Assembly (NCBI GenBank): GCA_903929895.1
Contig: CAIYWM010000906.1
Span: forward strand, 1-6,947
Length of the DNA stretch: 6,947 nucleotides
Source: an uncultured Alphaproteobacteria bacterium
Lineage (GTDB): Bacteria > Pseudomonadota > Alphaproteobacteria > Reyranellales > Reyranellaceae
Direction: 5' to 3'
Every line of letters begins with the position of its first letter. The stretch's first letter is position 1. Positions 6,119 through 6,947 of the stretch are shown piece after piece. The position numbers were made by a program, and so were the translations under genes. The notes under the pieces were generated by a model, which was given only the letters and a program-made list of their open reading frames with translations, was not told the origin of the DNA and made no database searches.

Positions 6119-6937
6119 CCGGTTGATCAGGAGAAGGTCGTCGGAGCCCCGAGTCTCATCTGCCAGGATCATGTTCAACATCTTCGCGAGATCGCGGCGG
6201 CGATAGGGTTTGACCAGCAGGTGGGTGTTGGCGGCGATGTTGCCCTTCTTGATCAGGGCGTCCTCGAAATAGCCCGAGGCGAACAGGACCTTGATGTCGG
6301 GCCGGATCTCCCGCGCCTTCTCGGCGACCTCGCCTCCGTCCATGCCGCCGGGCATCATGACGTCCGTGAAGAGCACATCGATTCCCTCGTCGCCCGCCAG
6401 CATGTCGAGCGCTTCGGCGCCGCTTGCGGCTGTCAGCACTTCATATCCCAAGCCCTTCAGGAGATTGACCGCCGTGAGCCGGACGTCGCCATCATCGTCG
6501 ACCAGCAGGACCTTGCGGCCCTGCCGCTGCGGCACCATCAACGGCCGATCCGCCTCGGCGTTGCCGGGCACGCCGACGGGCTGCATCATGATGGCGAAGG
6601 CCACCAGAGTGTGCTGCGGGTCGCGCAGCGGGATCACGAACTCCCGCACCTCGAGATCTCTGCCATCGCTGTGCATGCGCTGACAAAGCTCTTCGTGCCG
6701 GCCACTCTTCCGCGCGATGGCCAGCGACGGCGGCGCGCCGTTGGCGTCGAGCGTCTCGGGAGGAACGATCCTGGAGAAAGACAGCCCGACGGCCTCGGCC
6801 TCGGCGTAGCCCAGCAGCCCTTGGGCGCCCACGTTCCAGCTCAGCACCTTGCCGTCGGTATCGAGCAGCACCAAAGCACAGTCGGGCAGGCTGTCGACCA
6901 TGAGCTGTTTCAGGTGACCGTGAACAGAGTTATCCAT
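6116..6937 (-). CDS. PAS domain-receiver (REC) protein without kinase or DNA-binding domain
   Basis: The 273-residue soluble protein has an N-terminal PAS domain (about 8-120; ALVLLDTDGKVLSWNVGAQG at 21-40 is typical) that could sense a small ligand, redox state or light. A linker and a C-terminal receiver domain (about 141-258) follow. The receiver has the acidic pocket Asp147-Asp148, the phospho-acceptor Asp192 in LFTDVMMPGGMDG, Ser221 in FASGY and Lys243 in VKPY, so it should accept a phosphoryl group. The last 15 residues form a short tail. There is no HisKA, HATPase, HTH, GGDEF or other output domain. The receiver looks like those at the C-terminus of hybrid histidine kinases, as if the kinase core had been lost. 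The ATG at 6937 has GGAG 6 bases upstream. The stop overlaps the start of the protease gene. The partner kinase is not in the window. Role as a single-domain-style regulator or phosphate sink is inference. Confidence 0.92.
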   Translation of the reverse strand: MDNSVHGHLKQLMVDSLPDCALVLLDTDGKVLSWNVGAQGLLGYAEAEAVGLSFSRIVPPETLDANGAPPSLAIARKSGRHEELCQRMHSDGRDLEVREFVIPLRDPQHTLVAFAIMMQPVGVPGNAEADRPLMVPQRQGRKVLLVDDDGDVRLTAVNLLKGLGYEVLTAASGAEALDMLAGDEGIDVLFTDVMMPGGMDGGEVAEKAREIRPDIKVLFASGYFEDALIKKGNIAANTHLLVKPYRRRDLAKMLNMILADETRGSDDLLLINR

Positions 6938-6943
6938 TTGCCG

Positions 6944-6947
6944 CTCC
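6944..6947 (-). promoter_or_regulatory. Ribosome binding site of the PAS-REC gene (GGAG)
   Basis: GGAG on the minus strand with a 6-base spacer (CGGCAA) precedes the ATG at 6937 and fixes that start. It is the best Shine-Dalgarno in the window. It lies at the window edge, so the promoter is not visible. Confidence 0.65.

Noticed and set aside
4539..6937. A phospho-relay in which the histidine phosphatase removes phosphate from the PAS-REC pathway (SixA-like)
   Set aside because: The phosphatase has a Tat export signal, so it should not meet the cytosolic receiver; it is also separated by the small gene and an 81-base gap.

Overview
The window is GC-rich, densely coding DNA, about 93 percent protein-coding, with no RNA gene, insertion sequence, CRISPR array or phage element that I could see. 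Base composition, the receiver-domain style (TDVMMPGGMDG), a COG3904-type periplasmic serine protease and a Tat-exported histidine phosphatase carrying an SSQWCRCLDTA motif all suggest an alphaproteobacterium (Hyphomicrobiales or Rhodospirillales-like, possibly a soil organism). That assignment is inferred from protein style and cannot be proved here.

Layout: one plus-strand gene enters at the left edge (the C-terminal part of a TauD/TfdA-type dioxygenase, ending at 388). Every other gene is on the minus strand. Read in the direction of transcription (right to left) they are: a PAS-receiver protein (6937-6116); a membrane-anchored ClpP-like serine protease coupled to it by a one-base TGATG overlap (6116-5424); a very small conserved-looking protein (5342-5154); an exported histidine phosphatase (5144-4539); a Bcr/CflA-type MFS transporter (4454-3225); an ATP-type dihydroxyacetone kinase with fused DhaK and DhaL domains (3216-1591); and a two-domain protein with a thioredoxin-like/peroxiredoxin-like N-terminus and a prolyl-4-hydroxylase-type Fe(II)/2-oxoglutarate oxygenase C-terminus (1450-395). 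This last gene converges on the TauD gene with only 6 bases between the stop codons.

Likely transcription units: PAS-REC plus protease is a coupled pair. The small protein and histidine phosphatase are 9 bases apart and probably co-transcribed. MFS plus dihydroxyacetone kinase are 8 bases apart and form a clear pair, suggesting handling of a short ketose or similar carbonyl compound. The oxygenase stands apart behind a 140-base gap rich in inverted repeats. I saw no convincing sigma-70 promoter.

Nothing here is a clear-cut unknown system. The points most worth a second look are the peroxiredoxin-like/P4H fusion that lacks a peroxidatic cysteine, the PAS-REC protein without kinase or output domain coupled to a membrane protease, and the kinase-transporter pair.
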